Shown here piece after piece: positions 1 through 9,924 of a stretch of DNA of 64,000 bases. Made by a program: the position numbers and the translations under genes. A model generated the notes under the pieces. That model saw only the letters and a list, made by a program, of their open reading frames with translations. It had not been told where the DNA came from and searched no databases. The DNA comes from Aquirufa antheringensis (GTDB lineage Bacteria; Bacteroidota; Bacteroidia; Cytophagales; Spirosomataceae): positions 249,662-313,661 of the forward strand of contig NZ_SEWZ01000001.1 in assembly GCF_004307425.1 (NCBI RefSeq), given 5' to 3'. Numbering within the stretch: position 1 is the stretch's first letter; each line of letters begins with the position of its first letter.

Positions 1-1514
1 AGAATGCAAAGGAGATCTTCCACTTTTTTGAGGCGAAACAAACACCGATTTTTGCAGATGTGACATCTGGTTTATTGGATTATCTACACGTGGAAAGTAT
101 GTTCAATGACTACGATCGCGATGTGTTATTAAAACAAAAGTATTCTACACAAGGACCAGCTTTAGCGGTGGGTGATGTAAATGGTGATGGTCTAGAAGAT
201 ATTTACCTAGGTGGGGCAGCGGGTCAAATCAAGCAATTATTTATCCAAAAAACCGGTGGCAAATTCGTCAATTCTCCTCAAGCAGATTTCAGTTTAGATC
301 AGACTACTGAGAATACGGATGCGACTTTCTTCGATGCGGATAAAGATGGCGACTTAGATTTGTTCGTGGTAACGGGAAGTAATGAGTTCGCGGAGAATGC
401 GCCGGAACTTCACGATTTATTGTATTTGAATGACGGCAAAGGCAACCTAAAACGTGATGTTCGATTCCCAATGATTTACGAAAATGGTTCAAGTGTATCT
501 GCTGCGGATTACGATAAGGATGGTGACATCGATTTATTCGTGGGAACGCGGATGATCAATGCGAAGTATGGCCAAAGTGCCCAAAGCAATCTGTTTATCA
601 ACGATGGAACGGGAGGGTTCAAGAATCAGTCAAAACGCTACATGCCACAAGTGACAGAGCTAGGGATGGTGACTGATTCAGAATGGGCTGATGTGAATGG
701 CGATGGCTATGTAGATCTTTTAGTGACGCAAGATTGGGGTCCGGTGGTTGTGTTTAAGAATGAAAGAGGTAGAAAATTAACGAAGCAGGAGCCCGTTGCG
801 GGATCGGAAGGACTTTGGTCTTGTATTAAACCGGCGGACATAGATGGCGATGGGGATATGGATTTTGTGCTGGGGAATTTTGGCCTAAATTCTAAGATTA
901 AAGCCTCAGCTGAGTCACCGGCCTACTTACACGTAGGGGATTTTGATAAGAATGGTGCCATCGAACAAATCATCTCTTGCGTAACAGAGGATGGAAATAC
1001 CTATCCGATGGTGTTGAAAGGGGAGATGCAGCGTGCGCTTCCGATGATTAAGAAAAAGTTCATCAAGTACAAGGATTATGCGAACAAAACGGTAGACGAA
1101 TTATTCACGGAAGAACAGCGTGAAGGTGGAACTGTGCGTCAAATTACGACCACTCAATCGTCCTTTATGATCAACGATGGGAAAGGCAACTTTAGCTTGC
1201 AAGCACTTCCTTACCAGGCTCAATTCTCTCCTATTAGGGGAATTCAAGCAGCCGATTTCAATAAGGATGGCAAACTAGATATTTTATTAGCGGGTAATTT
1301 CTTTGATTCACTTCCGGAATGGGGGCGATTTGATGCGAATTATGGTCTTCTACTAGAAGGACAAGGAAAAGGGAAGTTCGCCGTGAAATTATCAAAGCAA
1401 ACAGGATTTAAAACCCTCGGTCAAGTACGTAATATGGCGCTCGTAAAAGGAGGAAAGTCGACGTATGTAGTATTGGCCAAAAATGATGACAAAGCCCAAG
1501 TATTTAAATTTTAA
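1..1514 (+). CDS. FG-GAP/VCBS repeat protein, CRTAC1-like, 5' end outside the window
   Basis: The reading frame is open from base 3 back to the window edge, so this is the 3' part (about 503 codons) of a longer gene; the GTG at 60 is internal. It carries repeated calcium-binding FG-GAP/VCBS motifs of the type GDVNGDGLEDIYL, DADKDGDLDLFVV, DYDKDGDIDLFVG and DINGDGDMDFVLG-like blades, expected to fold as a beta-propeller at the cell surface or in the periplasm. The segment from about base 45 (TPIFADVTSG) aligns block by block with the C-terminal half of the next gene, so the whole protein is probably a paralogue of about 1100 residues with an upstream ASPIC/UnbV domain. Four bases separate its TAA from the next start codon, consistent with one operon. 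Ligand unknown. Confidence 0.85.
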   Translation, partial: NAKEIFHFFEAKQTPIFADVTSGLLDYLHVESMFNDYDRDVLLKQKYSTQGPALAVGDVNGDGLEDIYLGGAAGQIKQLFIQKTGGKFVNSPQADFSLDQTTENTDATFFDADKDGDLDLFVVTGSNEFAENAPELHDLLYLNDGKGNLKRDVRFPMIYENGSSVSAADYDKDGDIDLFVGTRMINAKYGQSAQSNLFINDGTGGFKNQSKRYMPQVTELGMVTDSEWADVNGDGYVDLLVTQDWGPVVVFKNERGRKLTKQEPVAGSEGLWSCIKPADIDGDGDMDFVLGNFGLNSKIKASAESPAYLHVGDFDKNGAIEQIISCVTEDGNTYPMVLKGEMQRALPMIKKKFIKYKDYANKTVDELFTEEQREGGTVRQITTTQSSFMINDGKGNFSLQALPYQAQFSPIRGIQAADFNKDGKLDILLAGNFFDSLPEWGRFDANYGLLLEGQGKGKFAVKLSKQTGFKTLGQVRNMALVKGGKSTYVVLAKNDDKAQVFKF

Positions 1515-1518
1515 AACA

Positions 1519-4500
1519 ATGCGTACCAATTATTTTTCAATTCTCTTTCTTTCTATTGTTCTTTTTGCCTGTAATTCAGGTGATGATGTAGTGCTTTTTG
1601 AAAAATTAGATGCAGAAAAAACGCACATCGATTTTTCAAATAATATCACAGAAACGAAGGATTTCAATATCCTAGATTATCTCTATTTCTACAATGGAGG
1701 CGGAGTTTCGTCTGGTGATATCAACAATGATGGCCTGGTAGATTTGTTTTTTGTGTCAAACCAAGGCAAAAACAAATTGTACCTGAACAAGGGAGATATG
1801 CAATTTGAAGACATCTCCGTGAAGGCAGGAATCGAAGGATTCTCTGACTGGAAAACGGGGGTGACGATGGCCGACGTAAATGCGGATGGCTTTTTGGATA
1901 TCTACATTTGTGCGGTAGGGAATTACAAAGGTTTAGAAGGGTCGAACGAGTTATACATCAACAACGGTGACAATACGTTTACAGAGAAATCGAATGAATT
2001 CGGTTTAGATTTCACCGGATTCTCCACTCAAGCGGCCTTTTTTGATTACGATAAAGATGGCGATTTAGACTGCTACTTATTGAATCACGCCGTGCACAAC
2101 ACGCGTTCGTATGACCGCGTCAATACGCGTTCGTTGAAAGATAACGAGGCGGGCGATTATTTATACCGAAACGATGGAGGCAAATTCGTAGATGTGTCGA
2201 AAGAGTCTGGCATCTACCAAGCGGCAATGGGTTATGGTCTAGGAATTTCGGTGGCGGACATTAACAACGATGGCTGGTTAGATATCTACGTGAGCAATGA
2301 CTTTCACGAGGATGATTATTACTATATCAATCAAAAGGACGGTACTTACAAAGAAGGTATTCGCGATCACTTCAAGCACTTGAGTCGCTTCTCGATGGGT
2401 TCAGATGTGGCGGATATTAATAACGATGGCTTTCAAGATGTGATGACCTTGGATATGTATCCGGATGACGAGAAAGTGGAGAAATCGTCTGTGGGAGAGG
2501 ATCCTTTGGACATCTACATGTACAAATTACAGTTCGGTTATTTCAATCAATACAGCCGTAACTGTCTTCAGTTAAATATGGGAGGCCAAAAATTCTCCGA
2601 CATCGCTGCCTCTTCCGGAGTTGCCGCGACAGATTGGAGTTGGTCGACTTTAATGAATGACTATGATGGCGATGGCATTAAAGATATCTTCATCTCGAAC
2701 GGTATTTTACGCCGCCCGAATGACTTAGATTATTTGAAATTCGTCATTGGCGATTCGCTGCATTATGGTTTGCCTACGTCGGAGAAATTAGATCAAGAAG
2801 CCATCGATTTGATGCCGGATGGCCGTGTACACAATTACATTTTTAAAGGCGCGAAGGATTTACGTTTCGTAGATAAATCAATTAAATGGGGCTTTGAAGA
2901 AAAAGGCGTTTCGAACGGATCAACGTATGCGGATTTAGACAACGACGGTGATTTGGATTTAGTGACAAACAACTTGAATGAAAAGGCAAGTGTCTACCAA
3001 AACAACAGCCGCCAATTATTGAAGCATAATTTCGTCAATGTTAAATTCAAAGGTGATGGCGGAAATACGTTTGGTATAGGGGCAAAGGTCATCTTGAAAA
3101 CGAAAGACGGACAGCAATTGCAGCAGATGATGCCCACGCGTGGTTTTATGAGTTCGGTAGAGCCTACTTTACTTTTCGGTATCGGAGATTTACAGCAGGT
3201 GGATGAGATGCTCGTGATTTGGGAGAATGAAAAAATGCAGATCATTAAGAATCCTAAGATTAATACCACGTTAACGATGGAGCAAAAGAATGCGAACGTA
3301 AATGTGAAAGATTACGTGTTCTCTGCGCCGGTGAAGCCACTTTTTGCGGAGGTGACGGCCGGAATAAATGTGCCGTACCAGCACCAGGAAAATGTGTATT
3401 TCGATTTCAATCGCGAGCTTTTAATACCTTTCAAGGTATCGATCGAAGGACCGAAAATTTCGGTGGGTGACGTGAATGGAGATGGTCTGGAAGATGTGTA
3501 CCTGAGTGGTGCGAAATACCAGGCAGGTCAATTATTGCTTCAGAAAGGTGCTGGCTTTGTGGTATCAAATCAGCCCGTATTTAAGGCAGATTCATTATAT
3601 GAAGATGTGGATGCCCTGTTCTTTGATGCAGATGGAGATACGGATTTAGATTTGTATGTGGTAACCGGGGGAAATGAATTCTTTGACAAAATGCCGGAGC
3701 AATTCGATCGTTTGTATACGAATGATGGCAAAGGGAATTTCACCCGCGCCTTGAATGCCTTACCTCCGATGTACGATAATAAATCAGTGGTTCGTCCTTG
3801 CGATATCGACCGCGATGGAGATATGGATTTGTTTGTGGGTGGCCGTGTCGTAGGTTATTCGTATGGCGCTTCGCCGCGTTCTTATTTATTAGTGAATGAC
3901 GGTAAGGGGCACTTTGCAGATAAGACTGTTGCACTTGCTCCGGAATTGCGTGAGGCGGGGATGTTGACGGAGGCGATTTGGGCAGATATTGATAAAGATG
4001 GAGATCAAGATTTAACCGTGGTGGGTGATTGGATGCCGATTAAGACCTTTGAAAATAACAAAGGGAAATTCAAATTAATCGAGAATGGACTGGAAGAGAA
4101 GACGGGATTCTGGTCAGGTATAACGGCGGCGGATTTTGACAAAGATGGCGATATGGACTTCATCATAGGAAATCTAGGGACGAACACGAAGCTTCGCAAG
4201 GACTTAGAGGGTCAGTTGCGGATGCAGATTAAGGACATCGATAAAAATGATACCAAAGAGCATATCGTATCGTATAACCGTGGGGATGATTGGTTCCCGA
4301 TTAATAGCAAGGATGAGATGGGAAAACAGATTCCAAGTATCATCAATAAGAAATATACGGCCTACCATATGTTCGCGGGTAAGACGGTGGAGGAGATTTT
4401 TGGCGATAAGGAATTAGAGGGTGCGGAGGAAAAACGCGTGAATACGTTTGAATCTGTTTACTTGGAAAACCAAGGAAACAAGACCTTCAAAATGGTAGCG

Positions 4501-4812
4501 CTTCCTCCATTAGCTCAGGTTTCTAAAATCATGGTCATGCGCACGGAGGATGTGGACAAAGATGGAAACCTGGACGTGATCGTGGGAGGTAACTTTAACG
4601 GCGCTTCGATGTACCAGGCGCGTTATGATGCCTTCTTTGGGCTAATCCTGAAAGGCAATGGGAAAGGCGGGTTCAAACCACTTATCCCCACAGACACAGG
4701 TTTGATGCTCGAAGGCGACATTCGCGACATAAAACAGGTGAAGACTACCGCTGGAATCTTGTACCTAGTGGCTCGTAATAACGATAAACTCCAGGTGTTT
4801 AAGAAATTATAG
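1519..4812 (+). CDS. Lipoprotein with two FG-GAP/VCBS propellers and a central ASPIC/UnbV domain (CRTAC1-like)
   Basis: 1097 residues. I chose the ATG at 1519 because it begins a clean lipoprotein signal with the lipobox ending in Cys18 (LFAC); a longer frame reaches back to 1483 but overlaps the preceding gene. The N-terminal half has many DxNxDG-type blades (GDINNDGLVDLFF, DVNADGFLDIYI, DYDKDGDLDCYL, DINNDGWLDIYV). A central region around residues 495-590 looks like ASPIC/UnbV (GIGAKVILKT, then RGFMSS and LLFGIG). The C-terminal half is a second propeller that matches the preceding gene. Likely anchored to the outer membrane and surface-facing. Such proteins are common beside TonB-dependent receptors in Bacteroidota; the bound substrate cannot be told from sequence. 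Confidence 0.9.
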   Translation: MRTNYFSILFLSIVLFACNSGDDVVLFEKLDAEKTHIDFSNNITETKDFNILDYLYFYNGGGVSSGDINNDGLVDLFFVSNQGKNKLYLNKGDMQFEDISVKAGIEGFSDWKTGVTMADVNADGFLDIYICAVGNYKGLEGSNELYINNGDNTFTEKSNEFGLDFTGFSTQAAFFDYDKDGDLDCYLLNHAVHNTRSYDRVNTRSLKDNEAGDYLYRNDGGKFVDVSKESGIYQAAMGYGLGISVADINNDGWLDIYVSNDFHEDDYYYINQKDGTYKEGIRDHFKHLSRFSMGSDVADINNDGFQDVMTLDMYPDDEKVEKSSVGEDPLDIYMYKLQFGYFNQYSRNCLQLNMGGQKFSDIAASSGVAATDWSWSTLMNDYDGDGIKDIFISNGILRRPNDLDYLKFVIGDSLHYGLPTSEKLDQEAIDLMPDGRVHNYIFKGAKDLRFVDKSIKWGFEEKGVSNGSTYADLDNDGDLDLVTNNLNEKASVYQNNSRQLLKHNFVNVKFKGDGGNTFGIGAKVILKTKDGQQLQQMMPTRGFMSSVEPTLLFGIGDLQQVDEMLVIWENEKMQIIKNPKINTTLTMEQKNANVNVKDYVFSAPVKPLFAEVTAGINVPYQHQENVYFDFNRELLIPFKVSIEGPKISVGDVNGDGLEDVYLSGAKYQAGQLLLQKGAGFVVSNQPVFKADSLYEDVDALFFDADGDTDLDLYVVTGGNEFFDKMPEQFDRLYTNDGKGNFTRALNALPPMYDNKSVVRPCDIDRDGDMDLFVGGRVVGYSYGASPRSYLLVNDGKGHFADKTVALAPELREAGMLTEAIWADIDKDGDQDLTVVGDWMPIKTFENNKGKFKLIENGLEEKTGFWSGITAADFDKDGDMDFIIGNLGTNTKLRKDLEGQLRMQIKDIDKNDTKEHIVSYNRGDDWFPINSKDEMGKQIPSIINKKYTAYHMFAGKTVEEIFGDKELEGAEEKRVNTFESVYLENQGNKTFKMVALPPLAQVSKIMVMRTEDVDKDGNLDVIVGGNFNGASMYQARYDAFFGLILKGNGKGGFKPLIPTDTGLMLEGDIRDIKQVKTTAGILYLVARNNDKLQVFKKL

Positions 4813-4813
4813 G

Positions 4814-6289
4814 ATGCGCAATCTGCTGGCAATCGCCCTCTTCTCGGTACTAGCCTATGGCTTGCCCAGCTGCTCGAACAAAGCAGCGGAGGGGAAAGAG
4901 CTAGCAAAAACCTATTGTGCCTCTTGCCACTTGCTTCCGGATCCCGCGAGTTTACCTAAAAATGTGTGGCAGTATAGCACCTTGCCCTACATGGGAATCA
5001 TGATGGGGGTGAATAAGGAGATCGGGATGTTGGAAAAACCGCTATCTGATTACACGATTCTAGGTCCAGGTTCGCAGATGATTCCAGATGAAGACTGGGA
5101 AAAGATCAAGGCCTATTATTTAGAGGAGGCGCCCAAAACTTTGGAGATGCCTGCTTATATTCCTTTGCCTTCGCAGACTCTATTCGAAGCAGAACCCATC
5201 GTAGCCACCTTGCCCGGTACAACTTTGCCTAATATGACAGCCGTCAGAATAGATGCGCGACGTCATCAAATCACCGCAGGGGATCAATCGAATCGCGTGA
5301 TTTGGAAGTGGGATGCGGCGGGAAAATTACTCGAAACTAAGAAAGATCAAGATGCCTTGACAGATATTACTCTGTTAGGTTCCGAAACCTTGTATACGTT
5401 CATCGGGACCACGACACAGGCCAATCCGGACGTGAATGGATTCGTAAGCCAAGCGACGACAGGTAAGAAATTAGTGCAAGGATTGAATCGCCCGATTGGT
5501 TTGGTGTCAGCTAACTTGGATGCGGAAGCAGGCGATGAATTGATCACGTCTGAATTCGGATTTAAGGTGGGTGGAATGAGTGTCTGGAAGTTGGATAAAG
5601 GCACGTACAAAAAACAGGTGTTGAATCCGCAAACTGGGGCGACGAAGACGATTGTTCGCGATTTTACGGGGGATGGTCGTCTCGATATTTTGGCGCAGTT
5701 TGCGCAGGGTGATGAGCGTATTTTGCTCTATGAGAACTTAGGTGGATTGAAGTTCAAAGAAAAACAACTACTTCGTTTCCCCTCTATCTATGGATCCTCT
5801 TCGTTCGATGTCGTGGATATCGATGGGGACAAGGACTTGGATATCATTTATACGGCAGGGGATAATGCCGATTTTACGACGGTTTTAAAGCCATACCACG
5901 GGATGTATGTTTTCGAAAATACGGGTGGATTTACATTCAGACAAAAAGCCTTTTTCTCTCAAAACGGCGCCACCAAAGTAATGCCCGGCGATTTTGACGG
6001 CGATGGCGATGCGGACTTGATATCGATTGCCTTGTTCCCAGATGTGGCGGCTAGACCGGGCGAGGGGGCGATGTATTTTGAGAATAAAAAAGGAACCTTT
6101 GTTCCAATGACTTTACCCATACAACACTTGGGTCGCTGGTCTGTGATGGACGTGGCGGATCTGGATGGAGACGGTGATTTAGATGTGGCGTTGGGTTCCC
6201 ACGCGGTGGCTAAATTCCCACAAGGAGGATTTGATCCTCAATGGAAGCAGGCAAAAGGTCTGCTCATCTTACGAAATAAAACAAAATGA
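4814..6289 (+). CDS. Cytochrome c / FG-GAP repeat lipoprotein
   Basis: 491 residues, starting one base after the previous stop. A lipobox ends at Cys20 (LPSC). Directly after it lies a c-type haem motif, Cys35-A-S-Cys38-His39, in a short cytochrome-like stretch to about residue 110 with the downstream QMIPDEDW segment typical of c-type cytochromes. The remainder has FG-GAP motifs such as DFTGDGRLDILAQ, DIDGDKDLDIIYT, DFDGDGDADLISI and DLDGDGDLDVALG. It is therefore a membrane-anchored haem protein carrying a beta-propeller. Its stop overlaps the receptor start by four bases (ATGA at 6286-6289), implying translational coupling. Electron-transfer partner and substrate are unknown. Confidence 0.85.
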   Translation: MRNLLAIALFSVLAYGLPSCSNKAAEGKELAKTYCASCHLLPDPASLPKNVWQYSTLPYMGIMMGVNKEIGMLEKPLSDYTILGPGSQMIPDEDWEKIKAYYLEEAPKTLEMPAYIPLPSQTLFEAEPIVATLPGTTLPNMTAVRIDARRHQITAGDQSNRVIWKWDAAGKLLETKKDQDALTDITLLGSETLYTFIGTTTQANPDVNGFVSQATTGKKLVQGLNRPIGLVSANLDAEAGDELITSEFGFKVGGMSVWKLDKGTYKKQVLNPQTGATKTIVRDFTGDGRLDILAQFAQGDERILLYENLGGLKFKEKQLLRFPSIYGSSSFDVVDIDGDKDLDIIYTAGDNADFTTVLKPYHGMYVFENTGGFTFRQKAFFSQNGATKVMPGDFDGDGDADLISIALFPDVAARPGEGAMYFENKKGTFVPMTLPIQHLGRWSVMDVADLDGDGDLDVALGSHAVAKFPQGGFDPQWKQAKGLLILRNKTK

Positions 6290-8799
6290 AACTAAGCCTA
6301 AGGGTAATCCTATTATTGCTACTCTGTGGCCCATTGACTTTTGCCCAACGCAAAGGTTATGTCATCTTTAGTGGAAAAATTGTCGATGTAGAGAATAAAG
6401 CACCCATTGCTGGAGCTTCGGTCTTTTTCTCTGGCTCCTCTGCCGGGGGAACCTCTGATTCGCTTGGGCAGTTTACTGTCACGATTGCCGCTAGATCCTA
6501 TCAAGTCATAGCGAGAAGTCTAGGCTATAAGTACAAAACCTTTCGCTTAGATCTCTCTAAAAACACCCAAACAACCATCGAATTAGAACGCTCCGAGCAA
6601 TTATTAGGCGAGGTGGTCATCACAGCGGAAAAGGCAGATGCGAACGTGAACCGAGCCATGATGGGGGTGGAGAAGATGTCTTCCAAAACCTTGAAAAAAC
6701 TGCCTACCTTAATGGGTGAGGCCGATGTGATTCGTAGTATTTTATTGTTGCCCGGGGTATCGACCGTAGGCGAGGGCGCCTCAGGATTCAACGTCCGAGG
6801 TGGTAATGTGGATCAAAACCTGGTCTTGTTAGACGGTGTTCCCTTATTTAACACCTCCCATTTATTCGGATTCTTCACCGGTTTTAATGCCGATATGGTC
6901 CAGGATTTGAGCTTGTACAAAGGTGGTATTCCCTCCATGTACGGCGGTCGCGCTTCATCCGTTTTAGATGTGCGCGTGAAGGAAGGCGATTTTGAAAAAT
7001 GGTCATTGCAGGGTGGCGTGGGACCCATTTCATCTCGCATTTTAGTGGATGGACCTTTAGTGAAAGGAAAAACATCTTTAATCGTGGGAGCCCGCGGTTC
7101 TGTTTCGGACTTTTATCTGAAGTATTTCCCTAATCCGAGTCTAGCGAAAAGCAAGGCGGATTTCTATGATGTGAATTTTAAGTTGACACATCGATTTGGG
7201 AAGAACCAGCGCATCTCTTTATCCGGTTATGCGAGCAATGATGGATTCAAATTTGCGCAGGATACCCTGTATTCTTGGAACACGAAGGCGTTAAGCTTTA
7301 AACACAATGCCTTATTGAAGGGTGATTTGTCTCATAATTTTACGGCTTTTTATAGCGATTATACCTATGGGATTGAGGGCCAAAAAAGTGGCTTGGAATT
7401 CCTTTGGAAACCATCCATCATCCAAACCTCCGTTAAGGAAGAGTTGAGCAAGGACTTAGGTAAATATGGTCGCCTGGATGCGGGTGCAGAGTTATCGGCC
7501 TTTACGAATGATGCAGGTAGTTTCTTACCTAATTCGTCCTCTTCTAAGGTAGACAAATTCGCGATGTCCACCGAGCATACCCGGGAGATGGCGGCCTATC
7601 TAGGCCACAGTTTACCACTTGGCAAGAAATTGAGTTTAGATTATGGACTTCGCTATGCGTCTTATCAATTGTTAGGGCCAGGTGATTTCTACCAATATAA
7701 ACTAGGGACACCTCGTGAAATCAATACGATTACGGACACGCTGAGTGCAGCTTCTAATGAGGTAGTAGCTACGTATGGTGGATTCGAACCGCGTCTTTCG
7801 TTCGCTATTAAATTAGACACAAGTTTCTCGATCAAAATCGGTTTCAACCGCATGCAGCAGTTCCGCCACTTATTGTCGAATACGATGGCCGTTTCGCCCT
7901 CTGATATTTGGAAGAATTCGAATCAACAAATTCCTCCCCAAATCGCAGATCAATATTCCATCGGTTTCTTCAAGAACTTCACGAATGCTTCAAACGCCGT
8001 TTTCGAAACCTCCGCAGAATTCTATTACAAGAATTTAAACAACGTGGTGGATTATGTGGATGGAGCGCAATTATATTTGAACCCGACGGTGGAGACACAA
8101 TTATTAGTGGGTAAGGGTTTAGCGTATGGGGGAGAATTCTTCTTGAAAAAGTCACGCGGCAAGCGATTGACCGGTTGGATTTCGTATACCTATGCAAGGA
8201 CGTTTAGAACGATTCAGGCGAATGAGAATCAGAAAGAAGCGAATTTTGGGATTCAATTCCCGGCGAACTTTGATACGCCACACACCTTTAAATTTGTGTT
8301 GAATAATCGCTGGACAAATCGCATCTCATTCAATGCGAACTTTACCTACACGACGGGTCGCCCGATCACGTATCCGAATGGTCGTTACAAGATTTATTCG
8401 TTTAATGATTTGTACGACTATGCGGTGGCGACAGGGATATTTCCGCGACCAGGTTTGGCACAATCATCGTATACCTACAACGGAACGACGTACACCTTTT
8501 TGCAGCCTAAAGAAATCAAAGAACTGTTAGATGGCTATTCCACCGCCTCGTTCACGTTGCGAAATGCAGAGCGAATCCCAGATTACATCCGCTTAGACGT
8601 GGGGATAACGATTGATCCCAAACCAGGTAAGCGCTGGCAAGGCAGCTGGAACTTCTCGATCTATAACTTATTAGGTCGCCAGAACGCCTATTCCGTTTAC
8701 TTCCGTTCCTCGACCGGCGAAATTAACCAAGCGAAAACTTTCCAATTGTCGGTTTTGGGCGCCGCGATTCCATCTATCACTTATAACTTCAAATTCTAA
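6286..8799 (+). CDS. TonB-dependent outer-membrane receptor with carboxypeptidase-regulatory-like N-terminal domain
   Basis: 837 residues. A Sec signal (about residues 1-20, ending TFAQ) is followed by a carboxypeptidase-D-regulatory-like beta-sandwich (about 25-105: GKIVDVENKAPIAGASV), a plug domain (about 115-235, with GFNVRGGNVDQNLVLLDGVP and YGGRASSVLDVRV) and a long beta-barrel ending in Phe (YNFKF), the usual outer-membrane insertion signal. It should bring a TonB-energised ligand across the outer membrane. No SusD-like partner is in the window; instead a DUF4249 lipoprotein follows, a common pairing. Start overlaps the upstream stop by four bases and its stop shares one base with the next start. 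Substrate not predictable. Confidence 0.93.
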   Translation: MKLSLRVILLLLLCGPLTFAQRKGYVIFSGKIVDVENKAPIAGASVFFSGSSAGGTSDSLGQFTVTIAARSYQVIARSLGYKYKTFRLDLSKNTQTTIELERSEQLLGEVVITAEKADANVNRAMMGVEKMSSKTLKKLPTLMGEADVIRSILLLPGVSTVGEGASGFNVRGGNVDQNLVLLDGVPLFNTSHLFGFFTGFNADMVQDLSLYKGGIPSMYGGRASSVLDVRVKEGDFEKWSLQGGVGPISSRILVDGPLVKGKTSLIVGARGSVSDFYLKYFPNPSLAKSKADFYDVNFKLTHRFGKNQRISLSGYASNDGFKFAQDTLYSWNTKALSFKHNALLKGDLSHNFTAFYSDYTYGIEGQKSGLEFLWKPSIIQTSVKEELSKDLGKYGRLDAGAELSAFTNDAGSFLPNSSSSKVDKFAMSTEHTREMAAYLGHSLPLGKKLSLDYGLRYASYQLLGPGDFYQYKLGTPREINTITDTLSAASNEVVATYGGFEPRLSFAIKLDTSFSIKIGFNRMQQFRHLLSNTMAVSPSDIWKNSNQQIPPQIADQYSIGFFKNFTNASNAVFETSAEFYYKNLNNVVDYVDGAQLYLNPTVETQLLVGKGLAYGGEFFLKKSRGKRLTGWISYTYARTFRTIQANENQKEANFGIQFPANFDTPHTFKFVLNNRWTNRISFNANFTYTTGRPITYPNGRYKIYSFNDLYDYAVATGIFPRPGLAQSSYTYNGTTYTFLQPKEIKELLDGYSTASFTLRNAERIPDYIRLDVGITIDPKPGKRWQGSWNFSIYNLLGRQNAYSVYFRSSTGEINQAKTFQLSVLGAAIPSITYNFKF

Positions 8800-9860
8800 T
8801 GAGACACTTACTCTTATTTTTCTGTGCCTTGTTTCTTTTGAGTTCTTGCGAGACGGAGATCGAGGATTTTCAAACCCAAAACGTGAGTTCAGCCATCGTG
8901 GTCTACGGTGAAATTTCGAATGTAGACGGTCCCTATAACGTGCGCTTGAACTACGTGAGTGCTTATTCTCCCTACGACGCGACGCAGTTTTCTGGTCAGC
9001 CCATCACAGATGCCAATGTGCGCATTGTGGATGGTAATGGGAAGGAAACGGCCTATTATGAAAAGAGTAAAGGCTATTATTTGAGTCCAGTCGGTTTTAA
9101 AGGCGAGGTAGGCCAAAAATACAAATTACGCATTAAGCTTTCAGGGGGAAAAACCATTGAATCGAATTTTCAAACGATTAATGCCGCTCCAGAATTGGCT
9201 GAATTTTCGTATTCTTTTAAGGATGCGACTAAAGTGGAAGATATGCGCTTTCCACTAACGGCAAGTATCAAGGATCCCAAAGCCACCGAAGATTTTTATT
9301 TCGTGAAGCGCCAGGACTTTAGACAGTTTTTATTAACCTGTCCTAATCCGCCACCACCACCCGCTCCCGTTCCAGCCTGCAATTGCAAATGCTGGCAAGC
9401 TCCGCAGAACACGCAGCCTTATTTACTCGATGATTTTTTGCTCAGCGGTAAGAATTTATCTTTGGATTTAGGTCAGCTTCCTTATGAGGATTTGACGGAT
9501 TGGGTGGTGCAATTAGATGTCTATTCGGTATCTAAAGAAACGCATACCTATTGGAAACGATTAGAGGATCAGCGCAAGTTAAGTGGGGGGATTTTTGATA
9601 AGGTGCCTGCTCAGGTGATCGGTAACTTAACCTGTACAAGCGATCCTTCACAGGAGGTTTTGGGCTATTTTATGGTGGGCGGATTAACGCAGAAGCGATT
9701 GAGTGTAGACCGCTTTAATGGGATTCCTACAGAGGCTTATCAGAAATTATTGTTTTATGTAGACTTCCAAAATGTGCGCTACAAAGACATCCCCCTTTGG
9801 AATTGCAAAGACGCCGCTTTTATCAAATATAACCTCGGATATTCCTTGCCTCCATTATAA
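8799..9860 (+). CDS. DUF4249-family lipoprotein
   Basis: 353 residues with a lipobox ending at Cys17 (LSSC). The region after it (VVYGEISNVDGPYNVRLNYVS) looks like the start of DUF4249, a family of outer-membrane lipoproteins usually encoded after a TonB-dependent receptor, as here with a one-base overlap (TAATG). It probably sits at the cell surface and helps the receptor. Odd point: residues about 185-205 hold a Cys/Pro-rich insert (CPNPPPPPAP, then CNCKCW) and more cysteines follow (LTCTSD, WNCKD), which could form disulfides or bind metal. Function of the family is not firmly known. Confidence 0.85.
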   Translation: MRHLLLFFCALFLLSSCETEIEDFQTQNVSSAIVVYGEISNVDGPYNVRLNYVSAYSPYDATQFSGQPITDANVRIVDGNGKETAYYEKSKGYYLSPVGFKGEVGQKYKLRIKLSGGKTIESNFQTINAAPELAEFSYSFKDATKVEDMRFPLTASIKDPKATEDFYFVKRQDFRQFLLTCPNPPPPPAPVPACNCKCWQAPQNTQPYLLDDFLLSGKNLSLDLGQLPYEDLTDWVVQLDVYSVSKETHTYWKRLEDQRKLSGGIFDKVPAQVIGNLTCTSDPSQEVLGYFMVGGLTQKRLSVDRFNGIPTEAYQKLLFYVDFQNVRYKDIPLWNCKDAAFIKYNLGYSLPPL

Positions 9861-9871
9861 ATATAGTATGC

Positions 9872-9902
9872 TTGCATAATAGTTTTTTTCTCTGCAAATT
9901 TG
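9872..9902 (+). promoter_or_regulatory. Bacteroidota-type promoter for the acyl-CoA dehydrogenase
   Basis: TTG at 9872-9874, 20 bases, then CAAATTTG at 9895-9902, one mismatch from the TTG-N19/21-TAnnTTTG consensus of Bacteroidota. Transcription would begin about 20 bases before the ATG at 9925. Confidence 0.6.
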
Positions 9903-9924
9903 TTACAACCTAAACGTTATAACC

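Noticed and set aside
60-1514. GTG at 60 as the start of the first gene
   Set aside because: The frame stays open to base 3 and the upstream codons match the equivalent part of the paralogous second gene, so the gene is truncated by the window edge.
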